Of a stretch of DNA of 61,426 nucleotides, positions 40,801 to 49,628 are shown piece after piece. Under the pieces are notes generated by a model, which did not search any database, had not been told where the DNA came from, and saw nothing but the letters and a program-made list of their open reading frames with translations. The DNA is taken from assembly GCA_934647945.1 (NCBI GenBank), contig CAKUFK010000016.1, positions 1 through 61,426 of the forward strand. The letters are read 5' to 3'. Numbering within the stretch: position 1 is the first letter of the stretch; each line of letters starts with the position of its first letter. Made by a program: the position numbers and the translations under genes. Source of the DNA: an uncultured Eubacteriales bacterium. Its GTDB lineage: Bacteria; Bacillota; Clostridia; Oscillospirales; Acutalibacteraceae.

Positions 40801-42568
40801 CTGCAGTGCCATCAAGCAGGTGGCATCCGGACGGTTTGGGGTGACAATCCACTATCTGAACAATGCGCAGGAGATTCAGATCAAAATGGCACAGGGGGCC
40901 AAGCCGGGCGAGGGCGGCCACCTGCCGGGGAACAAAGTGTACCCCTGGATCGCCGCGTCCCGCCACGCTACCCCCGGTGTTGAGCTCATCAGCCCGCCGC
41001 CTCACCACGACATCTATTCCATCGAGGATCTGGCCCAGCTCATCCACGATCTCAAAAGTGCCAATCCACGGGCCCGAATCAGTGTCAAGCTGGTTTCGGG
41101 GGCCGGGGTAGGAACCATTGCCGTAGGGGTGGCCAAGGGGTTGGCCGACGTCATCGTTATCAGCGGCTATGACGGAGGCACTGGTGCCGCACCCCGCACC
41201 AGTATCCGCCATGCCGGCCTGCCATGGGAGCTGGGGGTTGCCGAGGCCCACCAGACCCTGCTTCTGAGCGGTTTGCGCAACCGCGTGGTGCTGGAGACCG
41301 ATGGAAAACTCCTGACCGGGCGGGACATCGTGATCGCCGCCCTGCTGGGAGCGGAGGAATTCGCTTTCGCGACCGCGCCGCTGGTCGTACTCGGGTGCGA
41401 CATGATGAGGGTCTGCAACCTCGATACCTGCCCGGTCGGGATCGCCACCCAGAACCCCTGCCTGCGCGGACGGTTCACCGGAAAGCCGGAATATATCCAG
41501 AACCTCATGCGCTTCCTGGCAATGGAGGTGCGGGAATGGATGGCCCGCATCGGCGTGACCCGGTTCGACGATCTAGTCGGTCATGCCGAGCTGCTTCGCC
41601 AATCGGATATCGCCTTTTCCGATAAGGCCAACACGGTCGACCTGTCCGGGCTCCTCTATCAGCCCAAGGTGACGGACCGGGCCGGGGAACGCACCTTCAC
41701 ACAGCCCCAGCAGCATCGGTTGGAGAAAACCTTCGACACCGGGGTGCTGCTTCCGTTATGCCGCGACGCGATCGAAACCGGCCGGCCGGTCGCCCATCGG
41801 CTGGGGATTCAAAACCGCCATCGCACAGTGGGCTGCGCCCTGTCGGGGGAGATCGTGCGGCAGCGGGGGTCGGCGGGGCTGCCGGAAGGGACTGTCACCC
41901 TGCGGTTCGATGGTTCGGCGGGGCAGAGCTTCGGCGCCTTCTGCGCCCCCGGCGTTACCCTGGAGCTGACCGGCGACGCCAACGATTACGTGGGCAAGGG
42001 CCTGTCGGGCGGGCGGATCATCGTCCGGCCGTCAGCCGGCGCCGCCTTTGCGCCCGAGGACAATGTCATCATCGGCAATGTGGCCTTTTTCGGCGCCACC
42101 TCGGGAGAAGGCTTTATCGGCGGCCTTGCCGGGGAGCGGTTCGGTGTGCGCAACAGCGGGGCTATCGTTGTGGTGGAAGGGGTGGGTGACCACGGCTGTG
42201 AATATATGACCGGCGGCACAGCGCTCATCCTGGGGCCGGTCGGCCGCAACTTTGCGGCCGGCATGACCGGTGGCATCGCCTATGTCTATGATCCTGAGGC
42301 CGGACTGGCTTCCAAGCTGGGATCCCATGCGGTCGAGCTGCTCCCACCCGACGATCAGGACGCTGCACTTATCCGCCGCCTGATGGAATCTCATCTGAAG
42401 CATACGGCCAGCCCGCTGGCACGGAGGCTGCTCGCGGCGTTTGATCCGGCGGCCTTCGTCAAAGCGATCCCCACCGCTTACCGCAAGGCCCAGGAAGCAT
42501 ACGCTGCGGCGGCGGGTGAAGACGAAGAGGCGCGTCTGCTCTGTGCTTATGAGGCCGTCACGGCCTGA
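37871..42568 (+). CDS. gltB: Glutamate synthase large subunit
   Basis: Makes two glutamates from glutamine and 2-oxoglutarate with the small subunit. The 1565-residue product has a class II glutaminase domain whose catalytic Cys37 follows a propeptide (FEHDACGIG), a central domain (residues ~440-780), the FMN-binding synthase domain with GEGGEPEERF, AQGAKPGEGGHLPG, SGYDGGTGAAPRTS and a cysteine cluster (CDMMRVCNLDTCPVGIATQNPCLR) for the 3Fe-4S centre, and a C-terminal GXGXG beta-helix (GDANDYVGKGLSGGRI). ATG 37871 has GAAGAGAGGG upstream. Expression probably governed by the attenuator just upstream. Confidence 0.97.
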   Translation: MRQSDMARHPVSSAAESAASLPRAQGLYDPRFEHDACGIGMIVQTDGEKSHVLVDQAINMLERMAHRGGVGNEADTGDGAGILLQIPHMFLAKAAAYSGFELPEAGDYGVAMLFTSPDEKRADDSVRRFCGLAEADGLTVLGVRPVPVNRQVPGRTAAAFCPGITQVFLARPKGTGEAAFERKLYILGKTAAKAIRHAAEERDPYFYIASLSSRTIVYKGMLLPRQLPRFYLDLLDRDVTSAVALVHSRFSTNTFPSWERAHPMRYIIHNGEINTIGGNAKWVKARESAMASPLFDEDLRRVFPVVEADGSDSAMLDEYLAFLLHAGYSLPQACMTAIPQPYENDPQMDPALRDFYAYTDCLSEPWDGPAAVAFTDGRLAGAMLDRNGLRPARYTRTKDGLLVLASETGVCDIPDADVVEKGRLQPGQMLLVDTGTGRVIPDAEIKGAVAHAHPYGEWLKSGLRTLSGLPQGVPPCPRSLITRLRDKDPAAITPAEQVLLRGYEQEQGEVAEMPLLAKEKLFGYTYEDEVLTLRPMAQKGEDPVSSMGTDTPLAVLSRRPQLLYNYFKQLFAQVTNPPIDAIREHLVTSSTVYLGAEGNPLVPSAENCRRLRHDTPVLLPDEFGRILSLDEPGLRAVTLPALFRVDGRGRGRDIESAMDTLFRAADIAIQGGYSLLVLSDLGATGRLAPIPALLAVSGLHQHLVRQGTRTKASIVVQTGEARETHHVAALVGFGADAVYPALAYEVLDRMAGEGRLSVDAPAARERYRQAVTGSLIKIMSKMGISTVRSYHGAQIFEALGISKRVVDRYFTGTVTRIGGLTLREIEEEAKERHTAAFSSAADEPLDPGGDYKWRRDGEYHLFNPENIYYLQQACRTGDYGLFQRFSACINNRSEQIKNLRGLLRIAERDKPLPLDTVEPVESIVRRFKTGAMSYGSISKEAHECMAIAMNRLGGKSNTGEGGEPEERFIPDENGDSRCSAIKQVASGRFGVTIHYLNNAQEIQIKMAQGAKPGEGGHLPGNKVYPWIAASRHATPGVELISPPPHHDIYSIEDLAQLIHDLKSANPRARISVKLVSGAGVGTIAVGVAKGLADVIVISGYDGGTGAAPRTSIRHAGLPWELGVAEAHQTLLLSGLRNRVVLETDGKLLTGRDIVIAALLGAEEFAFATAPLVVLGCDMMRVCNLDTCPVGIATQNPCLRGRFTGKPEYIQNLMRFLAMEVREWMARIGVTRFDDLVGHAELLRQSDIAFSDKANTVDLSGLLYQPKVTDRAGERTFTQPQQHRLEKTFDTGVLLPLCRDAIETGRPVAHRLGIQNRHRTVGCALSGEIVRQRGSAGLPEGTVTLRFDGSAGQSFGAFCAPGVTLELTGDANDYVGKGLSGGRIIVRPSAGAAFAPEDNVIIGNVAFFGATSGEGFIGGLAGERFGVRNSGAIVVVEGVGDHGCEYMTGGTALILGPVGRNFAAGMTGGIAYVYDPEAGLASKLGSHAVELLPPDDQDAALIRRLMESHLKHTASPLARRLLAAFDPAAFVKAIPTAYRKAQEAYAAAAGEDEEARLLCAYEAVTA

Positions 42569-42600
42569 ACCGATTTTCCGCGAAAGGAAGGAATTACGCT

Positions 42601-44070
42601 ATGGGTAAGCCTACCGGCTTTTTAGAATATCCGCGCTGCGACGGAGCTCATCGGCCGCCTGCTGAGCGGCTCCAGGACTATGCTGAGTTCCTGCTGCCTC
42701 CCGATCCGGAGGAGCTGCACCGCCAGAGCGCGAGATGCATGGACTGTGGTGTACCATACTGCCACGCCGGAATGATGGTGGCGGGCAGTTCCATCGGCTG
42801 CCCGCTGATGAACTTGATTCCCGAAACCAACGATCTGGTCTATCGCGGGGAGTTGAAGGCAGCATATGAACGGATGCGCAAAACCAACCCCTTTCCTGAA
42901 ATTACGGGGCGGGTCTGTCCGGCTCTATGCGAGGGATCCTGTACTCTGGGGGAACACGACCGGCCGGTCACCATCCAGGAGATCGAACGGTATGTCGCCG
43001 ATACGGCCCGCGCGAATGGCTGGGATCAGGACCCCATTCCCGACGCCGGCGACACGGGACAGACGGTTGCCGTTGTGGGCGCCGGTCCAGCCGGGCTCGC
43101 CTGTGCCGATTCCCTGCGTCGGCTGGGCCATCGAGTGACGGCGTTCGAGCGGGCAGACCGGCCGGGCGGTTTTTTGATGTACGGCATCCCCATGATGAAG
43201 CTGGAGAAAACGCTGGTGCTGGAGCAGGTGCGGCGGCTGGAGGAAAGAGGGGTTGTTTTCCGCACCGGACAGGACATCGGAACCGACATCGACGCAGGGA
43301 TCCTCCTGCGTGATTTTGACGCGGCGGTGCTGTGCACCGGCGCCCGGCGGGAACGTGCCCTCACCGTGCCGGGGGCCGGCGCGCAGGGCGTACACACAGC
43401 GGTGGAATTCCTCACCGGGGTGACCAAAGGCCTGCTGGAGGGAGGGCCCCCTCCCATCAGCGCCAAAGGGCTTCCGGTTGTGGTGGTTGGCGGCGGCGAC
43501 ACGGGAGCCGACTGTGTGGCTACCTGTATCCGGCAAGGAGCGAAAAGCGTTGCCCAGTTCGAGATCGTCGCGGCACCTCCCCCGAAGAGGGCGCCCGGCA
43601 ATCCCTGGCCCCTCTGGCCCAAGGTATTGAAGCCGAACTATGCCCGGGAGGAGGCCCGTGCCCTTTACGGCAGGGATATCTGCCGGTATGAAACGACGGT
43701 GCAGGCGGTTCATACCCAAAACGGACGGGTTACCGGCGTGACGGCCGTCCAGGTGGATTGGAGCGGCGGCGCTCCCAAACCAATCCCCGGGACCGAACAG
43801 TATGTCGAAGCCGGGCTGGTACTGACCGCCATGGGCTTTATCGGGACCGAAACCGCGCTGCCGGATGCACTCGGCCTGCCGCTCGGTCCCCGCGGCACCA
43901 TCCAGGCGAGCGAGGCACAAGCCTACGGAACCGGCGGCTACCGCACGTCCCTTCCCGGTGTATTCGCCGCCGGAGATGCCAGACGCGGCCCCAGCCTGGT
44001 CGTATGGGCCATCCGGGAAGGCCGGCAGGCCGCGTTGGCCTGTCATGCGTATCTGTCGGCCCGGCCGTAA
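42601..44070 (+). CDS. gltD: Glutamate synthase small subunit
   Basis: The 489-residue NAD(P)H- and FAD-binding subunit that feeds electrons to GltB. N-terminal cysteine motifs for two 4Fe-4S clusters (CMDCGVPYCH...GCPLMNLIP, CPALCEGSCTLG), FAD motif GAGPAGLACADSLRRLGHRVTAFE (residues ~160), and NAD(P)H motif VGGGDTGADCVATCIRQGA. AAAGGAAGG precedes the ATG; 32 bases separate it from gltB, consistent with one operon. Confidence 0.97.
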   Translation: MGKPTGFLEYPRCDGAHRPPAERLQDYAEFLLPPDPEELHRQSARCMDCGVPYCHAGMMVAGSSIGCPLMNLIPETNDLVYRGELKAAYERMRKTNPFPEITGRVCPALCEGSCTLGEHDRPVTIQEIERYVADTARANGWDQDPIPDAGDTGQTVAVVGAGPAGLACADSLRRLGHRVTAFERADRPGGFLMYGIPMMKLEKTLVLEQVRRLEERGVVFRTGQDIGTDIDAGILLRDFDAAVLCTGARRERALTVPGAGAQGVHTAVEFLTGVTKGLLEGGPPPISAKGLPVVVVGGGDTGADCVATCIRQGAKSVAQFEIVAAPPPKRAPGNPWPLWPKVLKPNYAREEARALYGRDICRYETTVQAVHTQNGRVTGVTAVQVDWSGGAPKPIPGTEQYVEAGLVLTAMGFIGTETALPDALGLPLGPRGTIQASEAQAYGTGGYRTSLPGVFAAGDARRGPSLVVWAIREGRQAALACHAYLSARP

Positions 44071-44165
44071 ACCGGGGGCTGGCACCCACCCCGGCAATCA
44101 GGGCAGCATGTGATTTCAGCGTTTTAAACTGCAGACGAAACACGTCAAGGGAAAGGATGACCGGG

Positions 44166-45575
44166 ATGGGACAGGTACGGGAGGAATGCGGGGTCTTCGG
44201 GGTGTTCGATCCGCATGGCCGTGCGGCCGCGCAGGATGTGTATTATGGGCTGTATGCCTTGCAGCACCGCGGGCAGGAGGGCTGTGGAATCGTCGTGGGC
44301 GGAGGGGATGGCTTCCGCCTCCACCGCCGAGCCGGACTGGTGGGGGAGGCCTTCAGCCAGCCGTGCCTGGAAGAGCTGGGTGCCGGTGAAATCGCCCTGG
44401 GACATGTGCGCTATGCAACGACAGGCGACGATTCCATCGAAAACATCCAGCCGCTCCTGCTTCGCCTGAGACGGGGCAGTATGGCGGTGGCGCACAACGG
44501 CAACTTGGTGGGCACACAGGAGCTCCGCGACCGCTTCGAGGCGAGAGGCGCGGTATTCCATACGACGACCGACACCGAGGTGATCGCTTATGCCGTCAAC
44601 CAGGCGCTGCTTGAGGATCCCTTTCGGCCGCTCCCCGAGGCTGTGGCGGCCGGCCTGCAGCAGCTGCATGGGGCCTACAGCCTCCTCATCGCGTTTCCCG
44701 ACCGGTTGATCGCGGTACGGGATCCGCACGGGTTCCGGCCTCTCTGCATGGGCCGCAGGGGCGATCAGACGGTATTTGCGTCCGAGAGCTGCGCCCTCGA
44801 CGCGGTGGGGGCCGCCTTTGTCCGGGATCTGGAACCAGGCGAGCTTATCAGTGTGGACGCAAAAGGCCCGGCGGTACATTGGGTTACGGGTGCCCGCCCC
44901 TCCGCCGTCCATCCCGGCCAGCTGTGCGTGTTCGAATTCGTCTATTTCGCCCGTGCAGACAGCGTGATCCATGGCTGCAGCGTGCAGGAAGCCCGGCTGC
45001 GTGCCGGCCGGCTGCTCGCAAAGGAACAGCCTCGGGACGCCGACGTGGTGATCGGAGTGCCCGATTCCGGGCTGGAGGCGGCTATGGGCTATGCCCGGGC
45101 GGCGGGAATCCCTTACGGGTTCGGCTTTGTCAAAAACCGGTATGTGGGCCGTTCCTTCATCCAGCCGACGCAGGATCTTCGGGAGCAGGCGGTCCGGCTC
45201 AAGCTGGGCGCGGTGCGGTCCGCCGTTGAAGGAAAACGGGTGGTGATGATCGACGATTCCATTGTGCGCGGCACCACCTGCCGGCATCTCGTCGACATGT
45301 TGCGGGAAGCGGGGGCGCGGGAGGTGCATATGCTGGTGTCCTCCCCGCCTTTCCGGTTTCCCTGTTTTTACGGCACCGACGTCAGCTCGGGGGAAGCCCT
45401 GATCGCATGCCGGCTGACGGTGGAAGAGACGGCCCGCGAGATCGGCGCGGACAGCCTGGGCTACCTCAGCCTGGAAAGCGTGGTAAAAATCGCAGAACAG
45501 GCGGCCTGCGGTTTCTGCACGGCGTGCTTTTCCGGGGTCTATCCGCATGAGGATGAGCAATCCGCCCAGGGATAG
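44166..45575 (+). CDS. purF: Amidophosphoribosyltransferase (glutamine PRPP amidotransferase)
   Basis: First committed step of purine synthesis: PRPP plus glutamine to phosphoribosylamine. The 469-residue product has a short propeptide and catalytic cysteine (MGQVREECGVFG, Cys8), the PRPP motif VVMIDDSIVRGTT, and the cysteines of the Fe-S type (FPCFYG and CGFCTAC). I chose ATG 44166 over 44157 because AAGGGAAAGG lies at proper distance only from the former. It stands apart from other pur genes but behind gltBD, which may link it to glutamine/glutamate status. Confidence 0.95.
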   Translation: MGQVREECGVFGVFDPHGRAAAQDVYYGLYALQHRGQEGCGIVVGGGDGFRLHRRAGLVGEAFSQPCLEELGAGEIALGHVRYATTGDDSIENIQPLLLRLRRGSMAVAHNGNLVGTQELRDRFEARGAVFHTTTDTEVIAYAVNQALLEDPFRPLPEAVAAGLQQLHGAYSLLIAFPDRLIAVRDPHGFRPLCMGRRGDQTVFASESCALDAVGAAFVRDLEPGELISVDAKGPAVHWVTGARPSAVHPGQLCVFEFVYFARADSVIHGCSVQEARLRAGRLLAKEQPRDADVVIGVPDSGLEAAMGYARAAGIPYGFGFVKNRYVGRSFIQPTQDLREQAVRLKLGAVRSAVEGKRVVMIDDSIVRGTTCRHLVDMLREAGAREVHMLVSSPPFRFPCFYGTDVSSGEALIACRLTVEETAREIGADSLGYLSLESVVKIAEQAACGFCTACFSGVYPHEDEQSAQG

Positions 45576-45589
45576 AGGCCCGCCAAAAA

Positions 45590-45618
45590 GCCCGCCCCGT
45601 CTTCATACGGGGGCGGGC
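45590..45618. terminator. Terminator between purF and convergent uracil-DNA glycosylase gene
   Basis: GCCCGCCCCGT and ACGGGGGCGGGC form an 11-bp stem with one bulged base; on the minus strand CTTTTTGG follows, so it serves mainly the glycosylase gene. Confidence 0.75.
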
Positions 45619-45666
45619 GGAGAAACCGGTCTGAAAAAGGGCCGGCGTCATTCCAAAGCAGAGAGG

Positions 45667-46269
45667 TCATTCCTCCGGGTAGACCAGCTCGGTATGGGTG
45701 CAGACCTCCCCGATTTTTTCCCGCAGGGCGAGAAAATCTGCAAAAGCGAGAGGCTTCTGCCCCGGGTTGCGCAGGAGGGCGGCGGGATGGAAGGTTCCCA
45801 TCCGCAGCATGCCGTTTTTTTCCACGAACACGCCATGCTCTCTGGTGACCTTGAAGTTCGGGTCGATGAGACGGCAGGCGGCCACCCGGCCGAGACAGAC
45901 GAGGATTTTCGGGCGCAGAAGCGCGGCCTGCTCCTTGAGCCAGCCGATGCAGGCATCCTGCTCCTCCGGCAAGGGATCGCGGTTTTTGGGCGGGCGGCAT
46001 TTCACGATGTTGGCGATATACAGGTTATTCTGCCGGGACAGGCCGACAGCGGCCAGCATTTTATCCAGAAGCTGGCCACCCCGCCCGACAAAGGGTTCCC
46101 CCTGGAGGTCTTCGTTTTCACCGGGGCCCTCGCCCACGAGGAGAACCTCGGCGTCTGGTACCCCCACCCCGAAGACCACGTGGGTGCGGGTGGAGGCAAG
46201 CCCGCAGGCTGTACAGGCGCGGCAGCGGACCGCAAGTTCCTCGAGTGAAGAGGGACGGGATTCGTTCAT
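45667..46269 (-). CDS. Uracil-DNA glycosylase, family 4 (Fe-S type)
   Basis: A 200-residue base-excision repair enzyme that removes uracil from DNA. CRACTACGL near residue 16 supplies cluster cysteines; GEGPGENEDLQGEPFVGRGGQLLDKML is the family 4 catalytic motif, followed by YIANIVKCRPPKNRDP and the C-terminal HPAALLRNP motif. GAAAGGAATC precedes the ATG. Located divergently from pduL. Confidence 0.92.
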   Translation of the reverse strand: MNESRPSSLEELAVRCRACTACGLASTRTHVVFGVGVPDAEVLLVGEGPGENEDLQGEPFVGRGGQLLDKMLAAVGLSRQNNLYIANIVKCRPPKNRDPLPEEQDACIGWLKEQAALLRPKILVCLGRVAACRLIDPNFKVTREHGVFVEKNGMLRMGTFHPAALLRNPGQKPLAFADFLALREKIGEVCTHTELVYPEE

Positions 46270-46302
46270 AGGATTCTTTCCTTTCGGTATCTCGATTTCC
46301 CC

Positions 46303-46331
46303 TTGAAAAAAGAGCGGGGGTGCGGTACAAT
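46303..46331 (+). promoter_or_regulatory. Promoter of pduL
   Basis: TTGAAA (46303-46308), 17 bases, TACAAT (46326-46331); leader about 57 bases. Confidence 0.75.
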
Positions 46332-46394
46332 GGCCATAGGGCCGCTGTTGCCCGCATAAACAGCAGAAATTTACAGGATACAGGAAGTGTGCAA

Positions 46395-46970
46395 ATGGCC
46401 AATCAGGTATTAGTGGAAACCTCTGCCCGCCATGTCCATGTGACGCAGGAGGATCTCGAGACGCTGTTCGGCAAGGGGTATGAACTCACCGTCAAGAAAC
46501 CGCTGTCTCAGCCCGGGCAATTCGCCTGTAACGAACGCGTCGATGTCGTGGGGCCGAAAAAGACGTTGACCGGCGTGAGTATCCTCGGCCCGGTCCGCAG
46601 TGCCACACAGGTGGAACTGTCTTTGACCGACGCGCGCGCTATCGGTGTGGCCGCCCCCATCCGTGAGTCCGGCGATATCGAGGGAAGCGGCGCCTGCCGC
46701 CTAGTCGGGCCGAAGGGGGAGGTCGAGTTGACACAAGGGGTTATCGCGGCCAAACGGCACATCCACATGACTCCGGCCGATGCCGAGGCTTTCGGCCTGA
46801 AAGACCGGGACGAAGTGGCGGTGAAAATCGACAGCGACGGCCGCAGCCTGACCTTCGGGGATGTCGTGGTACGGGTCAGCGATCGGTTTGCCCTGGCCAT
46901 GCACATCGATACCGACGAATCCAACGCCGGATGCGTGGCGCCCGGCACGATGGGGACAGTCATCAAATAG
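46395..46970 (+). CDS. pduL: Phosphate acyltransferase PduL
   Basis: A 191-residue PduL-type phosphotransacylase that interconverts acyl-CoA and acyl phosphate (acetyl or propanoyl). Two tandem PduL repeats carry the zinc-binding histidines: ETSARHVHVTQEDLETLFG (residues ~8-27) and AAKRHIHMTPADAEAFGL (residues ~120-138). There is no N-terminal encapsulation peptide or adjacent microcompartment shell gene, so it probably acts as the cytosolic phosphotransacetylase in fermentation to acetate. AGGAAG precedes ATG 46395. Confidence 0.92.
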   Translation: MANQVLVETSARHVHVTQEDLETLFGKGYELTVKKPLSQPGQFACNERVDVVGPKKTLTGVSILGPVRSATQVELSLTDARAIGVAAPIRESGDIEGSGACRLVGPKGEVELTQGVIAAKRHIHMTPADAEAFGLKDRDEVAVKIDSDGRSLTFGDVVVRVSDRFALAMHIDTDESNAGCVAPGTMGTVIK

Positions 46971-47054
46971 CCGTATAGCTTGGAGGCGGCCGTTGCGCAG
47001 GCAGCGGCCGTCTCGCATTTTTGATTCAGGTTTCCTGTTTTTGGGGATTATCGT

Positions 47055-47261
47055 TCACTCTACAAATTGAGCGAGGAGGAGGTCATCGATGCTCACCTGA
47101 TAAAAGCGGGAAATTTTGATTAGCTTTTCGTAGTCCGGCCGGGTTTTGCCCGTTTCATAGCAGGAATACGCCGAGCGGTCCACCTCGAGCAAAACCGCCA
47201 TCTGCGCTTGTGTCAGCTGATGTTTTTTTCGTAATATTCTCAAATTTTCGGCAAGATGCAT
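47055..47261 (-). CDS. XRE-family helix-turn-helix regulator
   Basis: A 68-residue single-domain Cro/CI-type DNA-binding protein: LRILRKKHQLTQAQMAVLLEVDRSAYSCYETGKTRPDYEKLIKISRFYQVSIDDLL. A short dimer tail follows. AAAGGAGAAT precedes the ATG. Its upstream region has paired CGAATTCG-type palindromes that may be operators. Confidence 0.88.
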   Translation of the reverse strand: MHLAENLRILRKKHQLTQAQMAVLLEVDRSAYSCYETGKTRPDYEKLIKISRFYQVSIDDLLLAQFVE

Positions 47262-47346
47262 CCTGCGGATTCTCCTTTATCTCGATATTGCGCGGAGGCT
47301 GTTTTTCCTGAATTACAGTATAATACTTTACAGAGTCGGGTTCAAA

Positions 47347-47376
47347 CGAATTCGGAAAAAACAGCAAGAATTCGAA
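47347..47376. promoter_or_regulatory. Candidate operator upstream of XRE gene
   Basis: CGAATTCG (47347-47354) and GAATTCGAA (47368-47376) are two palindromic half-sites about two helical turns apart, upstream of the XRE gene. Confidence 0.4.
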
Positions 47377-47440
47377 TGATGTTCACAAATTTTATCACGT
47401 ATTTCTGCCTTTTGTGAAAAACCGGCACAGGACTTTCGAA

Positions 47441-47929
47441 TCAATACCCGCATTCGCCATTCAGAGAACCATCCTGTTCAATCCACTCCTGTACATAGGC
47501 AGCAGTAAAGGAATCGGACGTGTTGCGTATCACCACTCGGGAGATACCGGCGTTTATAATCAGGCGTTTGCACATCGCGCAGGGATTGGCGTCGGAGACA
47601 AGATCCCCTGTATGGGCGTCCACGCCCACTAAATAGAGGGTTCCCCCGATCATATCCGCGCGGGAGGCGTGGATGATGGCATTGGCCTCTGCGTGGACGG
47701 AACGGCAGAGCTCGTACCGTTCGCCCCGGGGGATTTGCATCTTTTCCCGCAGGCAGAATCCTAGATCCGAGCAGTTTTTGCGGCCGCGCGGCGCCCCGGC
47801 ATACCCCGTTGACATGATTTGATCGTTTTTCACAATAATGGCACCAAAATTGCGGCGCAAGCAGGTTCCGCGTTCCGCTACAGTCTGCGCAATGTCCAGA
47901 TAGTAGTTTTCTTTATCTCTTCTGACCAT
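47441..47929 (-). CDS. dCMP/cytidine deaminase (ComEB-like)
   Basis: A 162-residue zinc-dependent deaminase of the dCMP deaminase/ComE operon type, making dUMP from dCMP. Zinc motif HAEANAII (CRSVHAEANAIIHA, residue ~75) and NPCAMCKRLIINAGI are complete. ATG 47929 is preceded by GGAGGAG. It is divergent from the cytidine deaminase at 48050, giving two pyrimidine deaminases side by side. Confidence 0.9.
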   Translation of the reverse strand: MVRRDKENYYLDIAQTVAERGTCLRRNFGAIIVKNDQIMSTGYAGAPRGRKNCSDLGFCLREKMQIPRGERYELCRSVHAEANAIIHASRADMIGGTLYLVGVDAHTGDLVSDANPCAMCKRLIINAGISRVVIRNTSDSFTAAYVQEWIEQDGSLNGECGY

Positions 47930-48049
47930 GATTCTCCTCCTTGTTCTTGCAGTTATCCCTTCTTTATGATACATTACGTATGAAAAATCCGCAACGAAAA
48001 AAATACAGATTTCACAAAAACATAAATGTCGATGAAGGAATGTTGGAAA

Positions 48050-48472
48050 ATGACGACAAATACGCAGCAAGACGCCCTTATATCCAGAGCGAGGGCCGCA
48101 CGCGGACACGCCTATGCCCCTTATTCGGGATTTTTGGTCGGCGCGGCGCTGCTTGCGACCTCGGGGCGGGTATATACCGGGGCCAATATCGAGTGCGCCT
48201 CCCTTGGCGGCACCCTATGTGCGGAACGGGCAGCGCTGGCGGCGGCTATAACGGCGGGGGAACGCCGCTTCGTCCTCCTTGCCGTCGCAGGCGGGGACCG
48301 GCCCCTGACCCCCTGCGGCATCTGCCGCCAGGCGCTGGCGGAATTCCTCCCGGAAGGAGAGGACCTGCCGGTTGTCTGCGCCGCGGCACAAGGGGAGGAA
48401 CGGCTGGAAACCACGTTGAGGTCCCTGCTGCCTTTGGGTTTTGGAGGAGAAGATTTACATTTTGTAAAATAG
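48050..48472 (+). CDS. cdd: Cytidine deaminase
   Basis: A 140-residue deaminase for cytidine and deoxycytidine salvage. Motifs YAPYSGFLVGAALL, TGANIECASLGGTLCAERAAL and TPCGICRQALAEF carry the catalytic Glu and three zinc cysteines. I preferred ATG 48050 (AAGGA eleven bases before) over 48026, which has no ribosome site; the length then fits the family. Confidence 0.92.
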   Translation: MTTNTQQDALISRARAARGHAYAPYSGFLVGAALLATSGRVYTGANIECASLGGTLCAERAALAAAITAGERRFVLLAVAGGDRPLTPCGICRQALAEFLPEGEDLPVVCAAAQGEERLETTLRSLLPLGFGGEDLHFVK

Positions 48473-48578
48473 TCAGAACATTATACTTACAGAAAACAAC
48501 ATTGATGAAGATCAAACGGCCGTTTCCGGCGAAGGGAACGGCGCGGATGGAACGATGGAAAAGGGAGGGCGCGATTTT

Positions 48579-49457
48579 ATGTATGCAGGTAATCTGACCG
48601 ATGTGGGCGGGATGCGGGAGCTGCTTGCCCGCCACGGCTTTTCCTTTTCCAAGGCGTTGGGGCAGAATTTTCTCATCAACCCCTCGGTTTGTCCCCGGAT
48701 GGCGGAGGCCTGCCGGGAAGGGATGCCGGAACGGTTCGCGGCGCTCGAAATCGGGCCGGGAATCGGGGTGCTCACCCGGGAACTTGCGGGCGTGGCGGAA
48801 AAAGTGGTCAGTGTGGAGCTGGATCGCCGGTTGCTGCCGGTTCTCGCGGAAACCGTGGGGGAGTGCAGCAATGTCGAGATCGTGCAGGGGGACGCAATGA
48901 AGCTGGATTTGGCGGAGCTCATCCGCCGGACAGCGCCTGGTTTGCCTCTGGCCGTCTGTGCCAACCTGCCGTATTACATCACGTCCCCCCTTCTGATGCG
49001 GCTGCTCGAAAGCCGGCTGCCGGCCAGAAGCATCACAGTGCTGGTGCAGAAGGAGGCGGCGGAGCGGCTGTGCGCCCGTCCCGGGACGAGGGCGTGCGGG
49101 GCGGTGACACTGGCGGTGGAGTATTACGCCCGGGCCGAGCGGCTGTTCGCGGTTTCACGGGGGAGCTTCCTGCCCCCTCCCAAGGTGGACAGCACCGTCA
49201 TGCGGCTTTGGGTACGGGAAGAGCCGCCCTGCCTGGTGGAAGACGAGGCGGCGATGTTCCGGCTTATCCGCGCGGCGTTCGGGCAGCGGCGCAAAACGAT
49301 CGTCAACGCCCTCGTGGGGGGCGGTTATCCGAAAGAGGCAGCGCGGGCCGCGCTCACCGCGGCCGGGATTTCCCCGTCCGCCCGGGCGGAGGAGCTTCCG
49401 CTCGAGCGGTTTGCCGCGCTGGCCGACGCCTTTGGCCGGCCAGCCCGAAACGGCTGA
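48579..49457 (+). CDS. rsmA: 16S rRNA dimethyladenosine transferase RsmA/KsgA
   Basis: Dimethylates two adjacent adenosines near the 3' end of 16S rRNA. The 292-residue product shows KALGQNFLINP, SAM motif EIGPGIGVLTRELA (residue ~57), and ANLPYYITSPLLMRLL (catalytic motif IV), then FLPPPKVDSTVMRL. ATG 48579 has AGGGAGG at about nine bases. Confidence 0.95.
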   Translation: MYAGNLTDVGGMRELLARHGFSFSKALGQNFLINPSVCPRMAEACREGMPERFAALEIGPGIGVLTRELAGVAEKVVSVELDRRLLPVLAETVGECSNVEIVQGDAMKLDLAELIRRTAPGLPLAVCANLPYYITSPLLMRLLESRLPARSITVLVQKEAAERLCARPGTRACGAVTLAVEYYARAERLFAVSRGSFLPPPKVDSTVMRLWVREEPPCLVEDEAAMFRLIRAAFGQRRKTIVNALVGGGYPKEAARAALTAAGISPSARAEELPLERFAALADAFGRPARNG

Positions 49458-49586
49458 AACAGCCGCCTTATGGCCGAGACGGAAGTAAGATCGGACAGCG
49501 GGCCGGGGGGAATCCCGGCCGGTTTCCATTTGAGATAGGCCCTCTCTTTTGAATTCTCCAAAACGGAGGCGGGAGGGCCGCGACAA

Positions 49587-49619
49587 AAAGCCGCCGGCAG
49601 TGATGATGCCGGCGGCTTT
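49587..49619. terminator. Terminator between rsmA and tsaD
   Basis: A perfect 13-bp stem (49587-49599 with 49607-49619) around GTGATGA; T runs on both strands serve the convergent genes. Confidence 0.88.
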
Positions 49620-49628
49620 GTATTTGCG

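Noticed and set aside
43758..44165. N-terminal extension of PurF by 136 residues into gltD
   Set aside because: The added part overlaps gltD in another frame and PurF needs its cysteine near the N-terminus; ATG 44166 has the proper ribosome site.
46395..46970. PduL as evidence for a bacterial microcompartment locus
   Set aside because: No shell protein, aldehyde dehydrogenase or encapsulation peptide is present in or near the gene.
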